A stretch of DNA of 64,000 bases from the NCBI RefSeq assembly GCF_964199755.1, contig NC_133899.1:1302001-1366000 (forward strand). The letters are read 5' to 3'. The notes under the pieces are model-generated. The model ran no database searches. It was not told the DNA's origin and worked only from the letters and a program-made list of their open reading frames with translations. A program made the position numbers and the translations under genes. Below, in pieces: positions 12,877 through 24,600 of this stretch (position 1 is the stretch's first letter; the number at the start of each line of letters is the position of its first letter). The DNA is from Larus michahellis (taxonomy: Eukaryota; Chordata; Aves; Charadriiformes; Laridae).

Positions 12877-15274
12877 GTCTGTCCCTCACATAACACTCAG
12901 TGCTGCTTGGCCAGCATGGCACCTTCTATGAGCCACAAAAAGAAGCTAAGTATTATTACAAAAAAGAAACTAGAGTATTATTTCTATTCCTAAAAACTGC
13001 TAGTACTGGTTCTAAAGTTCAAAACTAAAAGTAGGCTCTTACTATTTTTACACAGCATCTGTTCCATCCCTCTTTGATAATTCAGCCACTGTCTTACTAG
13101 TTATCCCTCGGACAATGGAAATAAAAAAGTTCTAGTAGGAAAAAAGAAAATCCCCCAAAACCACATGTTGTATCAACAATTCTCAGTGAACACAAGTAGA
13201 TTACTGTCATTTAACATTTAAGCACAGAGCAAAATTGAGGTTTGACTATATGACATTTTTAGGGCAAAAGAGCTATTTAGGAGACTACTAACATTTTTCT
13301 TGTCATTTCGAAGTTCCAGAAAGTCTCAGTTTTACAGTTATTCAGCTGCGTAAAGCAAAATCAAGGGCAGGGGGGGCTGGATATGTGATAAAAAGTTCTG
13401 ATCATACCTGCTGCAATGCAAAAATGCAACTTTATTACTACACACATTGTTACTTCTTAATTGTTCAAATGAATGTATTAGCTAAATGAATCACACATTT
13501 AATCAGTCCAGATTTAGTACCTGACATTTGATGAACTACTTTAATCACAGTTTTTCACCTCTGCCTGTTTACAACGAATAGCTAACTTCGCTATATTTGA
13601 ATGTTGCATATGATATTCAGCCACAGAACAACTCGCCTCAAGGTTTTAGGTTTTATGCTCCAGTGATTTTTCTACTACATTACTAATTTGTATGCACATT
13701 TGGGTTGTTTTATTTCAAGAAGGACAGTATGTTATGTAAAGATGAGAATTAAATCTAAATATTTTCAGCATTCAAAAATGCATACAATTTTGTATATCTC
13801 TATTATCTTATTATTAGAAGATACCATCCTTCTACAATAGTTACAAAGCATATACCCTTTTTTAACATTGATTATACGTAAGACGACAGGTTTTCATCCT
13901 TAGCACTAGTTAGTTCCTCTGGAGCTGTGGGGATGAGCTTCAGCAACAAGCCTTGGAATCAACCCTTTGCATTTCTTTTATTTTTAAGAGCTATAACCAG
14001 TCATATTCCAGAGGCCTGCAACTTAAGTACAGTTTCACTATCATTTTAAGCCAATATAAGCTGGCACTGCTGCTGAAAGAAACAGTCCCACCCTTCCGTA
14101 CTGCTAGTTTTCGCATGTCCTTTCCTTGAGTCAGCACAAGCCATTCACGAAGACCCACAGCAAACATGACCAGGACACTCACCTGGTTAAAAATCAACAT
14201 TTCTCTTCCCCTTTTCCTTTTTTTTGTTGCGGAGCAGGGTGAGAAGGAAGAAGAGAAAAGCTGAGTTAATTTTAATGTGATCGGTTCTCCAATCCAGTTC
14301 ACTGCGTGGCCACATAAGCACTGGCATGAGCAGGACAGCAAGGAAAAGACAGGGGACGAGACTGCTTTAACTCAGCAAGTGGGAATTCATACTGGCTGGA
14401 CCAGCTCATGAAACCACACCTACAAGGGAAAAAACTGGAAGATAAAGTATTTAGATACTCAAAGTACCCTCTTTCCCAAGCTACGCATAAACAAAAAGAA
14501 ATAACAGAATTATCAGACCAAATTTTAAATTAATGACTCTCCCTTTGTATTGCCGTTTCTCCTTAGATCTGTGTGCTTTTAGAAGTTTGGCTTAACGTTT
14601 TTAAAGGAATATGAAAACAAAAATCTGAAGCAAAATGCCCGTGCAAGCCAAGAGTTTAACATATAGCACAGAGACAGACTGACAACATAACTCGGTCTGT
14701 GCAGAGAACGGGATGAACTATCCCATAAAAAAAACTGCACTAGCGTAAGCTACATCTTGATTGACTGGGTTTTCAAATCTAATTTCACTTTTAAGAACAG
14801 GCAAGTACATTTTAATCAGTAAACTAATATTCTTCCACTTTAATTTCTATAAACTAAAGTTTGTATGTTAGAAAACCTCAGTTACTCCCAAGACCACCCC
14901 AATCTTGCAGCTTCTCTCCCTGCCATAATCTTTGTATTTCCAAAGCACCACAGTGATCACCATCGACAGACTTAGGAGACCGGTATCATTAAACCGCAAC
15001 TATCCCGACGCGCACACAGGAATGCAATTCAGAGGAAAAGTTACTGGCCCCAATTCAATCTGCGAGCTGAATTCCAAACTGCGGGGTAGCTGTATTTCTA
15101 AAAGGAGAGCAGTTATGAGAAACTACATGCTCCTAACACACCCTCATCGCAAATGCATATTTGTGGCTTTCTCACTGTGTTCAGACCTTTTCCTTTATCT
15201 CATCAGTTGTACTCATACTCTGATCCAGAGGATTTCTCCACAGGATAAGTTTATCTGTATCTATCTATCTAGGG

Positions 15275-15301
15275 AAAAAAAAAAAAAAAAAAAAAAAAAA
15301 A
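15275..15301 (+). repeat. Poly-A run, 27 bp, preceded by TATC repeats
   Basis: Twenty-seven consecutive A residues preceded by three to four TATC units and AGGG. It is in NFAT5 intron 1, about 2.2 kb downstream of exon 1. Confidence 0.9.
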
Positions 15302-17059
15302 GGTGCACCGAAGTGTGTTCTAACTAATCAAAAAACCACAACAGATAACTTTTTCCTAAGTCCAGCTAAAAATCATACTAATACACTTCACAGCAAAGAG
15401 GATCACTTAATTATTCATTTTGTGAAAGTATATTCATGTATTCTAAATTTTAATTTAAACTGAATTGCATTTCAACTTAATATCTCTTTGATCTTTTATT
15501 ATGACAAAATATGAAAAGCAAGCCTTGCTTTAACCTCTTTATAAGCATTCACTGCTTTATACACCTCTATCATATCCCACCTTGTTTGGATCAAAAAGCT
15601 CATTATGGCCACTCCTAAGCATCACACATCCTTCCCTGAACCTTGTTTAGCTCTGAACCCTCATCAATGCCACCAGAAAGGAAAATAATACACTCTTGAT
15701 TAATCAGTGTGAGCGCCTTTTCCTACCTGGAACAGACACTCAACCATTCCATTAAATATAAAAAAAAACCAAAAAACTAATGATTCTGAGAATTCACACT
15801 AAGATTGGCGAGTTCAAAAGTTCTGCCAAGTAAGCAGGAGTCCTTGAAATTTTGCAACTTAATGGAACCTCTTTATTTTAAGTATTTTACAAATTACTTT
15901 AACAGTGCACACTTTTCCAATTTCCAGTACAATAAATGATAATTTTGATGGTGTTTTATCACCTGTATTTTTTAACTACAGCTGCCCTGTTTCAAAATAC
16001 TTTCCCTTCTATTGCCCTCACTAGGACTGAAACCAACTAGAATACGTATGTCTAAGATAACAGGAGAGCCTTAAACCTCCATAGTAAGATATTTTAAAAA
16101 ATTTGCAAACTGTTATAAACTGGTGATAATTTTAAGATCTCTAAACAGTGAGACAATGCCTTTGGGCAGTTTGAGAGCTTTAAAGGTGTGCTTTTTATTT
16201 CTTTTAGTTTCAGCCCTAGAGACACACAACTCAGAGTTAAGGAACATATTACAATTAGCTCCAAAAATTCTAAACAGGTTTAATCTTCCCTGTAACAATA
16301 TTAAACTCTGATCAGCTACCTTCACTTCAGGATAATAAATGACTTTCCATTTCTTTTGTCATACACCCCCAAAATTGCCTTCCCCCCTGCTGTACTATGG
16401 GTGGATACGTTCAACAAACTATTAGTAGTGACTTCCAAGTCCTTTACATAAGAGAAAACGACTTAACTTGTGCCCTTAACTCAGGACAGCATTTGTCCTA
16501 ATATACATCACCTCATTACCGTACACTTGTCAAAGCTAAAATTCAGGTATTATGAAAACAGGCGTTCGGTTCGTTTACTTTCAACATTCCCAACGTTCTC
16601 TCTTGGTGTCCGCTTCCCACCCCCCAGAGATGCCGTGTCGTCCCCCCCCGCTGCCCCCCCCAGACCCCAGGGGAGGGAGCTCAGCCCCGGAGATGCTCTC
16701 ACCTCCCCGGTACCGTCACCCACCGCCCTGCTGAAAACCTCCGCTTCTGGGGCTCTTTGCCAGTTTCTACCCCAAATCAGAGCACTCCTGTCCTCTCCGA
16801 GGCTGGTTGTTCCACCGAAAGCCCTTTTTTTTTTCCCCGAGAAAGTTAACAAGCGTCTTTCGGGAAATCTCCAGCCGCCCGTATTCCCGGTGCCCCGTTA
16901 CTTCACGTTCCCAACTCCCGGCCGCGGGAAGCGTTCGCCTCCCGGGCAGCTCCGGGGGGCGGGGGGGGGGGGCTCGGCCCGCATCCCTGCGGATGCGCGG
17001 TAAACAGGGCGGCGAGCGGGGCCGCGGCCGCATTCCCGGCCCGGCACCGGCAGGCGGGG

Positions 17060-17115
17060 AGGGATGGATGGATGGTTGGATGTATGGATGGATGGATGAA
17101 GGGAGGGAGGGATGG
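17060..17115 (+). repeat. Imperfect GGAT microsatellite in CpG island
   Basis: Interrupted GGAT/GGTT/GTAT units grade into GGGA units just inside NFAT5 intron 1. It is less regular than the array at 12831. Confidence 0.85.
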
Positions 17116-17480
17116 AGCCTTGCGGCGGGGCCGCGCAGCCCCCCGCCGCGGTGCCGCTCCCGCGGGGGCCGCCGCCGGGCCCCGCAGCGCAGGAACCTGT
17201 CGGGACACATTCTTGAGGCCGCGGCGGCCGGGCCAGGAATGCGGCCGGGGGAGCCGGGCTCGGCCCCAGCGCCGACCGCGGGGGCCCCTCGCGGCGGGGC
17301 CACGGCGGCCCGAGCATCCCGGCGCGGCCCGCAGGCCGCCGGCGGCGGGAGGGGGGGGCCCTCAGGGCGGGCGAAGCTCCCCGCCGGCCCCAGGAGGAAG
17401 ATGAGGGGGGCGGCCCGAGGTGCGGGCCCGGGCGGCGGCGGGGCCGGCCGTTAGCGACGGTTAACGGCGCGGGCACGGCT

Positions 17481-17506
17481 CCCCCCCCCCCCCCCCCTTC
17501 CCCCCC
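17481..17506 (+). repeat. NFAT5: C17-TT-C7 tract next to NFAT5 exon-1 donor
   Basis: Seventeen C, two T and seven more C on the plus strand. In the NFAT5 transcript this is G7-AA-G17, starting about 38 nt downstream of the first 5' splice site. It has quadruplex-forming potential in RNA and in the non-template DNA strand. Runs like this are also error-prone in sequencing, so the exact length is uncertain. Confidence 0.85.
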
Positions 17507-17544
17507 GGCGCGGCCCCGCCTCCCCGGCCCGGTGCCACACTCAC

Positions 17545-17617
17545 CCTTGGAGTAGAGGGACTTGGGGGACTCGAGGTCGAGGTCGGCGCTGAGCAGAGAG
17601 ATGAAGTCCGAGGGCAT
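17545..17617 (-). CDS. NFAT5: NFAT5 (TonEBP) coding exon 1, partial gene
   Basis: This is the first coding exon of nuclear factor of activated T cells 5, the Rel-family transcription factor that drives osmoprotective genes under hypertonic stress. The 24 encoded residues begin MPSDFISLLSADLDL and end SPKSLYSK. They match the N-terminus of the long NFAT5 isoforms, differing at the last residue (Lys where mammals have Arg). The leucine-rich part is the family's known N-terminal nuclear export signal. The exon ends one base into the next codon (AAG G) at a strong donor, GTGAGT, at 17544-17539. The start has G at -3. An open frame continues upstream of the ATG but only from a GTG, so the ATG at 17617 is preferred. 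The Rel DNA-binding and glutamine-rich parts lie beyond the left edge. The exon is embedded in a CpG island, fitting a promoter-proximal first exon. Confidence 0.95.
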
Positions 17618-17912
17618 CGCAGCTCCGCGGCCCGGCAGGGGCGAGGGGGGCGGCGGGAGGAGGGGGGGGCCGGGCCGGGAGGGGGGCGCTGCTGCCTCCG
17701 CCGCCCCGGGGTGGGGAGGGGAGACACCGGCAGGCGAGAGCGCGGCGCTCCGCACGTCGGGGCCGCCAATCGGGCTGGGTCGGGCCAGGCCGGGCGGGGG
17801 GGGACTCCGCTCGCCGTCGGGGACCGGGCACCGCCGCCACCCGCCGCCGCCGCTGACAGGAACCGGCTGCTGCCAACGGAACGCGCCCGACCGCCCCCTC
17901 CGTTACCGCTCT

Positions 17913-18103
17913 GCGCCTGCGCGGGCGCCGGGAGGGGGGGCGCAGACAAGGAACCCCAGCGCCGCCGGCCCGCGCATGCGCCCCGGCGGGCGGGGAGGCG
18001 CGGCGACGGAACAGCCCCCCAGCCGGGCCCTGCGCGCCTGCGCGGTGGGGGCCGCCGCCGCCCCGCCCCGGCCGCCGCCGCCAGGGCCGCAACGCGCATG
18101 CGG
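17913..18103. promoter_or_regulatory. NFAT5: Four NRF1-like motifs upstream of NFAT5
   Basis: Four close matches to the palindromic NRF1 site (GCGCATGCGC type) lie at 17913-17922 (GCGCCTGCGC), 17972-17981 (GCGCATGCGC, perfect), 18034-18043 (GCGCCTGCGC) and 18094-18103 (GCGCATGCGG). Start-to-start distances are 59, 62 and 60 bp. They fall about 300-490 bp upstream of the NFAT5 ATG. NRF1 commonly acts at CpG-island promoters from such sites. Function here is inferred from motif and position only. Confidence 0.65.
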
Positions 18104-18179
18104 GAGGGGGCGGAGCGCGGCGGGAGGGGGCGGAGGGCGGAAGAGCCGCCGCGGTGGCGGGGGGCGCGGAAGCGTCTAG

Positions 18180-18680
18180 AACGGGGGGAGGCGGCCTCTG
18201 AGGGAGTTGTGGTGCTGAGGGGAGCTGGGCCGCGGCCTTGGAGCTCCTGCGGCCGCCGGCCGGCGTGTGAGGCGAGGGGCGGCTGCGGAGAGCCCGGCCG
18301 GCGTCGGCGAGGGAGGCCCCGAAGGCCTGAGGGAAAACGTTAGGCCGAGAGGCCGGTCCTTCCCCACAGCGCGGCCGCGGTGCAGTGGTGGCCCCAGGGT
18401 GGTCGTGGGCAAGCGCTTGGCGCAGCCTTCCTCGCCTGGGGTGGGAGGAGGCGAGGGGCACGCAACGGGCAGGCCATGGCTGCGGGGCGGCAGCCATCAC
18501 TCCTCCGTCCGCTGTGCTTACCAGGGCTTGGCCACACTCAGTGCCCCGGCGTCAAAACTGGTGATGTGGAGAGTCTGGTCCAAACAAACTCCCATTTGTA
18601 TTGTCCCAAATAAAGAAGCTGGTATTTCTAAGTAAACGAAATGTGTACTGAGTGGTGCGTGTGTGTTTTAATTAGGTGAA
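18180..18680 (+). ncRNA. Possible short divergent transcript with poly(A) signal
   Basis: On the plus strand, leading away from the NFAT5 promoter, a canonical AATAAA lies at 18609-18614. It is followed at about 18652-18672 by a GU-rich stretch (GTGGTGCGTGTGTGTTTT), the usual arrangement of a cleavage and polyadenylation site. This could end a short unspliced upstream antisense RNA starting in the CpG island. The open frames within it show no recognisable protein features. The transcript start is a guess, and only RNA data would show that it exists. Confidence 0.3.
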
Positions 18681-21600
18681 ACAAGCATAGCATACACGTT
18701 TAGAAAACAAGGACCCCAAATCTGGGTAATCTGGAGAGCATAAGTAGTAAAAAGTTGAAGTGAGAGAAGTTTGGGACCCTTTTCCCTGACTAAGAAGGTG
18801 TAAGAAGGAGGAGGAGGTAAGGAAAGGTCACCCGCAGGGATTTAAAATTACTTTTCCAAGGTGATAAAAATCTGCTTTGGAAATGGGGAAGGGATGGGAA
18901 AGCGGGGGGGCTGGCCGTGTGAGTGAATGGAGGTGCCAGGAGAATGCTTAAGCTGTGAAAAATGGAGGCGGAAGGAGCTGCGAACAGCTGACGCATACCT
19001 CCGGCTCGGCAGAGGGTCCGGTTTCCCCCCAGGGACTGTGTCACCGCAAGGTTGGCTCCCGTCCCTCCTGCAGCCGGCCCCTGTGCCAGTCCGCTCTCTG
19101 ATCACGGCAAAATCCCCCTCCAAAAACACTCGGCAGCTTCCAGGACCTTGCCATACCCCACCAGCCGGGACAGTTTCCTTGAACACCGTCCACTGCCGCC
19201 GGTCGGTCGGTCACTGTGGGTCAGCCTCCTGCCCGGTGTCTTCACCAGACGTCCGACCGTGCTCCTGCGCTCGCGGCACTGTTGCTTCGGTGCTTTGGGT
19301 GCCTGGGTCTCGTTCCGCCACGTTACCCACACAGGCCGGGCGCCGAGGCGGTGCCTGTGGAGTGGGCTTGGCATGGCACGCACATGGCATCCCTGTTCAC
19401 AGCCCTGCCCAAGAATGGTGGCAACTGCGTGGTACGCGTTCGGTTTTCTTTGAAGTCAGGTATCTTTTTCATCCCAGACGTACTGCTTTAATCCCCTGGA
19501 GCTATGTTGGCTTTTCCTCTGCCCGACTTCATCGTCACTTGTGGCGTTTCAGGACATGGTGCTCAAGCCATGGAGTAAATCTATTGTCCAAGGGCTCATT
19601 TGTATCTAGACTAACATCCTTTCCTGTCACCATCTACCCTACCGTATCTCCTATTTATGCCCTTCTCACATACAATTACCCTTACAGTTTTGCTGGGTGC
19701 TCAGGGGTGTAAGGATTTGCCCAGCAAAGCTCTCCACCTTTTCCTTAAGGAGTCACCTCGTCACCTGCTAAGGCAGCCAGTGTGTGCCCTGGGGAGCGGA
19801 GAAACGTCCCACCGTGCAGGGGCCATCGCACCAGATACAGTGAAAAAAATACCCCACAACTGTTATTAAATGTGTTATTTTTATCATGGCTACAGAGCAG
19901 AGCATTTCTGAGGCTGAACCACAGACAAAGCAAGGTGTTTTTCCTTTCTTCGCAGGGAGTACCATCATTCCTGGGAACAGTTCTGGCCTCTTGCTTGCTG
20001 CCATGCGAAACGAGAGCGGCACTTGTGCGTTTTGCTCCGAGCAGGCTGTCAAGGCCTCCTGGACACATCCCCGGCTGTTTGCTGCTGCCAGGAGGGCTGT
20101 GCTCCTGCCTTTCAGAAGCGCCAAGCAAGTTTCTTTGCAGCCTGCGCCCTTGCCCAGGCCTTTTCCTCCACTCTCGTAGCTCCTGTGCCAAGTGGAGCAG
20201 GCAGACGGCATCATGTGAGGACGTCGTCCATTTGCTTCAAGCCAGGCACGAGTATCCTTCCGAGTTAAAAATCTTCCAGGGGGTTTTGCTGCGATCACTA
20301 CGCTATCATTCAGCTGGCAGGTCACGTTTCCGTGTGGCAACCCGGATGTCTGCTTTGCAGTTTCTCAAGCCACGGCAATGGCAAGGAGGGGTTATCAAGT
20401 TTCAGAGGGCAGTGCGCCGCTGCTGAGTTCTGTATGCCCAACTTTGGCCAAAAAATCCCTCATTGAAAGGGGGTGAGGAGCACCCAGATAGCAATCCTTT
20501 GGAGAGATGGTTCTAGAAACGTTACCAGAGCAAAAAAAAAATCCTTTTGTTAACGGAGCAAAGGGAAGCAACGTGAGGCAGACCTGGAATTGGAGCTGAA
20601 GGCATTTCATGGACAGTTTTGTGGTCTACTAACCACTGAGAAACTGTATGTGATTTGAGCTGTCCGTAGGGGTGAGGCGGTGGTACACGACACCCTAAGA
20701 ATATGGCAACCAGCACAGCAATTTGCCAAACATAGCAATGCGAAGTGATTGAAATAAGGTAAACCATCAGCTATAAATCCAAGAAAGAAAGAATTTCAAA
20801 GCGCGAGTCTAAAGGCATTATTTAGCCAAACTGCACAGGGACCTTGTATAGCTGTCAGAGCGTGCAGGAGGAAAGAGGAGAGCTGAATATACACTGCGCT
20901 GTGCAAACTGGCAGGCTCGGATTATATGACTGTGGAATTAAAAGGATTAGCTGATAAATTTACTGAACAACTGGCAATTATTTTTATGATGGGAAGTTTA
21001 TAGAGGGGAAGGAAAAGCTGTGGAGCAGTCATATGCAGAAGGGCTGAAGGGAAGGGTCCCTGCTTTGGCTATCCTGTACCTGCCAGCCCTGGGAGGGAAG
21101 GGGAGTTCGTCTGTGCCAGGCGAGGGCTGCCCTGCCCGGCAAGGGAGGAATGCCTTTCCCTTGAGAAGAGGGAGAGCTACTCCTGCGTTGACACTACAAA
21201 ATCAAACCATTTGGGAAGCATCCAGGGAAAATAAAAAGTAAGACTGCTGTAATCACCTCTTGTCTAAGTAACGTGGGAAACAAAGACTTTATGAGAAGGT
21301 GCTACTAACAGACGGTCTATGGCAGAGAAGAAAAACACATCTTACTCCTGAAAAGGGAGCAGTGAGAGATGGAGCAATGAGGGATGGAGTTCCACTGCCT
21401 TTGGGGGGCAAAGGAATGAATTGCTGGCCAGCAAGACCAGACAGCGCCGAAATCCCGGATGGTACCGGCACAGCAGCAGCAGCTACGTGACTGCGGAGGA
21501 CTCACGCTGCAACAGAGACAGGTCACCCCGCGGGTGACCACTGTTTTTATTGCTAATACAGTTGCAGGTGGCACAAGAACGTTCTCCTTATGGTCAAGAC

Positions 21601-24600
21601 CGAAGCAAAGTGCCTCTGCCCAACCGAGGCAAGCTGCCTTCATGTCCGGAGCCACCTTCTGCTGCCCAGCGCTCCTGCAGCCACTGAGGCGTTATCATGG
21701 GCTGCCCGAGGCAGGCGAGCCCAAGCAGGACACAGAGTGGTGGGAAGGCCACTGGCAGGCATTGCTCCTGAGTGACAGTGTGTCCCCAGGACTGACTGCA
21801 CACCCAAAACTGGGGAAAATGTCTCCGGAACTGGCTAAAGTCACAAGAGCAAACAGCAAGCCACGACCGCCTCCCACAGCTGTTCCCCACGAAAGCTCGC
21901 GGGTCACATCTAGCCATGTCTGAAGCCAGTTGGCTTAGGGAGGGCTTTTGGCTGTGAAGAGCCTTGCAGAGTCCCAGGAAGGGCAGAGCTGGTAGAGCAT
22001 GAATGACAGCGCAGAATGAGGGTAAAAGTGGGGGGAAAAGGAGTCCCGATCCTCTGTGGAGTGAGGCGGTAGCAGCGTGGCTGTTCAGTCCCCACCTATG
22101 GCCTGCCCAGCCTGGGGTAAACTTCTAAAGCAAGGTCACGATGAGAGCTGGAAAGGAGAGAGGCCGGGGATGGCACGCTCGGAGACAGGCCCCGGTGCTC
22201 CCAGGCACTCCGAGAGCCGTGCGATATCACCAGAGAGGGGGAGGCGATGGGCAAAGGCCAAATTTGAAGAAAGAATAGATAATCTGCTCTTCGGGAGGAG
22301 AGGGCAGTTCCATACGATTAGACTTTTTAATGACTGAATACAGTTAGTCCAGGGTGCAGCATGGAGCAGTGCCTAGCAGTGGGACTCAGGGAAATAACTG
22401 CATCAAGGCAGGTCAACAAAAGACAAGTACAAGGTTTACTGGAGTCCAGTCGGAGCCATAAACTCCTCCTGTGGACCCCAGCACATGAAAGAGCCGTGTG
22501 AAGCATGCAGGAGAGGTGCTGCCAGGGAAGGTGGGACTGTACCTCCTTATCTTACAGTTTTGAAATCCAGCTTGAGTTACCAGATATGCTGAAAGGGGCA
22601 GAGAAGCAAAAAGATGAAGCGCAGGCGGGTGCACGGAAAGACTTCACAAGCCAGAACGCAGGAGGATGTTCAGGACATTGCACATACCCAACACTGATGC
22701 ACTGACCTGGGGTACAGATTTCTGCGAAGGCAATAAAAGCTGTCGCGTTCAGCAGAGCTGCTGAGCAACCACCCGTCCAGCCTACCGCGTGACACCAGTC
22801 CTGTGCCTTTGACAAACCTTAAAACAAATGGTTGTTCTGGGTGGCGTATGATGGGAATACGCGAAAAACAAAATTCCAGTTGCTCCTACCCTGGGTGCAC
22901 CAGTCTTGCAGCTCCAGGCAGTGGCTGGAGCACGCGGCAGGGGACCCTGTGGCACATACGACACTGATCGCGCTGGCCAGGGGGTGCGTGAAGCAGCACA
23001 TTAATCGTGCCGTGTCTCAGATTGCCAGTGGGGAGAAGTGGGGAGGACTTACAGGATTTTTTTTTTTTACTTATGTTTTTACTTATGGCGGACATGCCCT
23101 TTCACTGAATCACAGGGGACTTTTTAGGCCGTTTGGGTAAGCCCAGCACCAAACAGTTGCTGGTGATGATAGGTCTGGTAGCCATTACCCAGGGAAAGGA
23201 AAGCTGCTTAAACTTCCCAAGAGGGAGAAAATTTTGACGTGAACAGGATGAATCTGATAAAGCAAGGCAAGAAAGAGGTTTACCTTTACCAATGAATCTC
23301 AGTCAGGACCTTAGCCTCCAACCTCCCTTGATTTGCCCAAGATCTGGGTGAGCTTTAAGCTACAAGAACAACTACAGTGTTTAATCAACTCTTTCTCCTG
23401 GGTGTTCTCAGCAGCCCCAGGCCACACACTTCACATCACGCTGTGTTGCTGTGCGGACAGCAAACGAAGCCCCGCTTGTATTCCCTGTCTGGAGAAATTA
23501 GGGGACGGTGTAGGAGGGATTCATACCAGCTGCTCTTGAGGGTGGCTGAGGATCACCCGGGGTCTGGCACAGCCCAGCTCTTCGGTACCAAACCCCGAAA
23601 GTCAGCGTGGGACTGAGTCCCACGTGGTTGGTGCTGGGCTCTGGGTCTTCATCACAAATGAAACTGGAAGCTGCAGAGGCTTATATGCTAAAGGAGGTTG
23701 TAGGTGAATGATCACTGAGCTTGTTGTGCATTTTTCTTCACTTTTATGATTTTTGAACTTTCTGTGCCTTTCGCTTTGGATAAACATCCAGTTTCAATGG
23801 CAAGTCTAGGCAGGTTTGCTGGGGGATTCTTTAAACAAGCTCTGTAGATCCTTTTCAAATGTCAGTTTGGCTGATGGGCAAAACCTTTAATGTCCCCAAA
23901 GGGCAAACTCCAGCAGTGCCTGTGGTGGAAAGAGTGAGCAGGATCCGAACTGTGGAAGCGACACAAACAGTGGAAGTTAAAATAACAGAGTAAAGGAAAT
24001 CTGCGCCCTGTTTGGGGAGCGCAGCTGTGGGTGGTGCGTGGCTGTCATGGGGTTTTCCAGTCACTGCAGCAGAGATGTAGAAGATGATGGGCTCCACTTG
24101 GGATTCTGCCTTTGGAGTCTGGGACTGGGGAGCTGACATTCCCCAAAGCCTGGGACAGGTTCCCGGGGCAGGATCCCTGTCCGCATCCACTCTGTTTCAC
24201 GTGTTCTTTCCCTGGAGTGTGCATTAGTGGCTGCTGCTCAGCAGACAGAGGGGGAACCTTGTCCGGCTCTGGTCAAGGATCTGAATGAACCGAGGAGCGG
24301 TGGGGGATTGCGTGGCCAGGGACACGGCCGAAACCACACCTCAGTGAGTCTGTTCTCGCTCGCACGTTTGTGACGTGCAGCAACTCTTTCTGCACATGTC
24401 TTGATTTTGCAGTGATAATATATGGAATAGGTGTAACTAAAATACACAAAAATCCTAACCAATTAAGTGCCAGACACTGAAACAGGAGGCTTCCCATTAA
24501 AAGTTATGCGTTCTGTGTAATTAAGGTATTTTCTCTTTTCATAATGAAGTTCCTCTCCCTGAATAAGCAGTTGGAAAGCAGCAGGTGTGAGGGGGAAGGA

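Larger units (their letters stand above)
1..17544 (-). other. NFAT5: NFAT5 intron 1, 5' part (noncoding)
   Basis: This stretch lies downstream of the NFAT5 first-exon donor on the minus strand and runs off the left edge, so intron 1 is longer than 17.5 kb. I looked for the next NFAT5 coding exons (the short alternative exon and the one beginning SVYDLLPKE in mammals) in minus-strand translation and saw neither. The DNA is AT-rich and full of stops, with two CR1 fragments, homopolymer A runs, a GATG microsatellite and a G/T-only tract, all listed separately. Open frames here are short and resemble nothing known. The intron could still hold enhancers or noncoding RNA genes that I cannot see by eye. 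Confidence 0.8.
16600..18500. promoter_or_regulatory. NFAT5: CpG island spanning NFAT5 promoter and exon 1
   Basis: Base composition switches abruptly from AT-rich to extremely GC-rich with dense CpG, then returns to average past 18.5 kb. The island covers the 5' end of intron 1, coding exon 1, the presumed 5' UTR and about 0.9 kb upstream. There is no obvious TATA box, which suits a dispersed-initiation housekeeping-type promoter. It contains four NRF1-like motifs, repeated GGGGCGGAG boxes at 18105-18140 and long G and C runs. Many long open frames here on both strands are a by-product of GC richness. Confidence 0.9.

Noticed and set aside
17618-17755. N-terminal extension of NFAT5 in the same frame, upstream of the ATG
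   Set aside because: The frame is open but starts only at a GTG, and its Pro/Ala/Arg-rich translation is what GC-rich 5' UTR sequence gives. The ATG at 17617 matches the known NFAT5 start.
18927-19712. 261-codon plus-strand open frame
   Set aside because: It overlaps other long frames in GC-rich DNA, has no recognisable domain, and no conserved start or splice context was seen. It is mentioned only as something to test.
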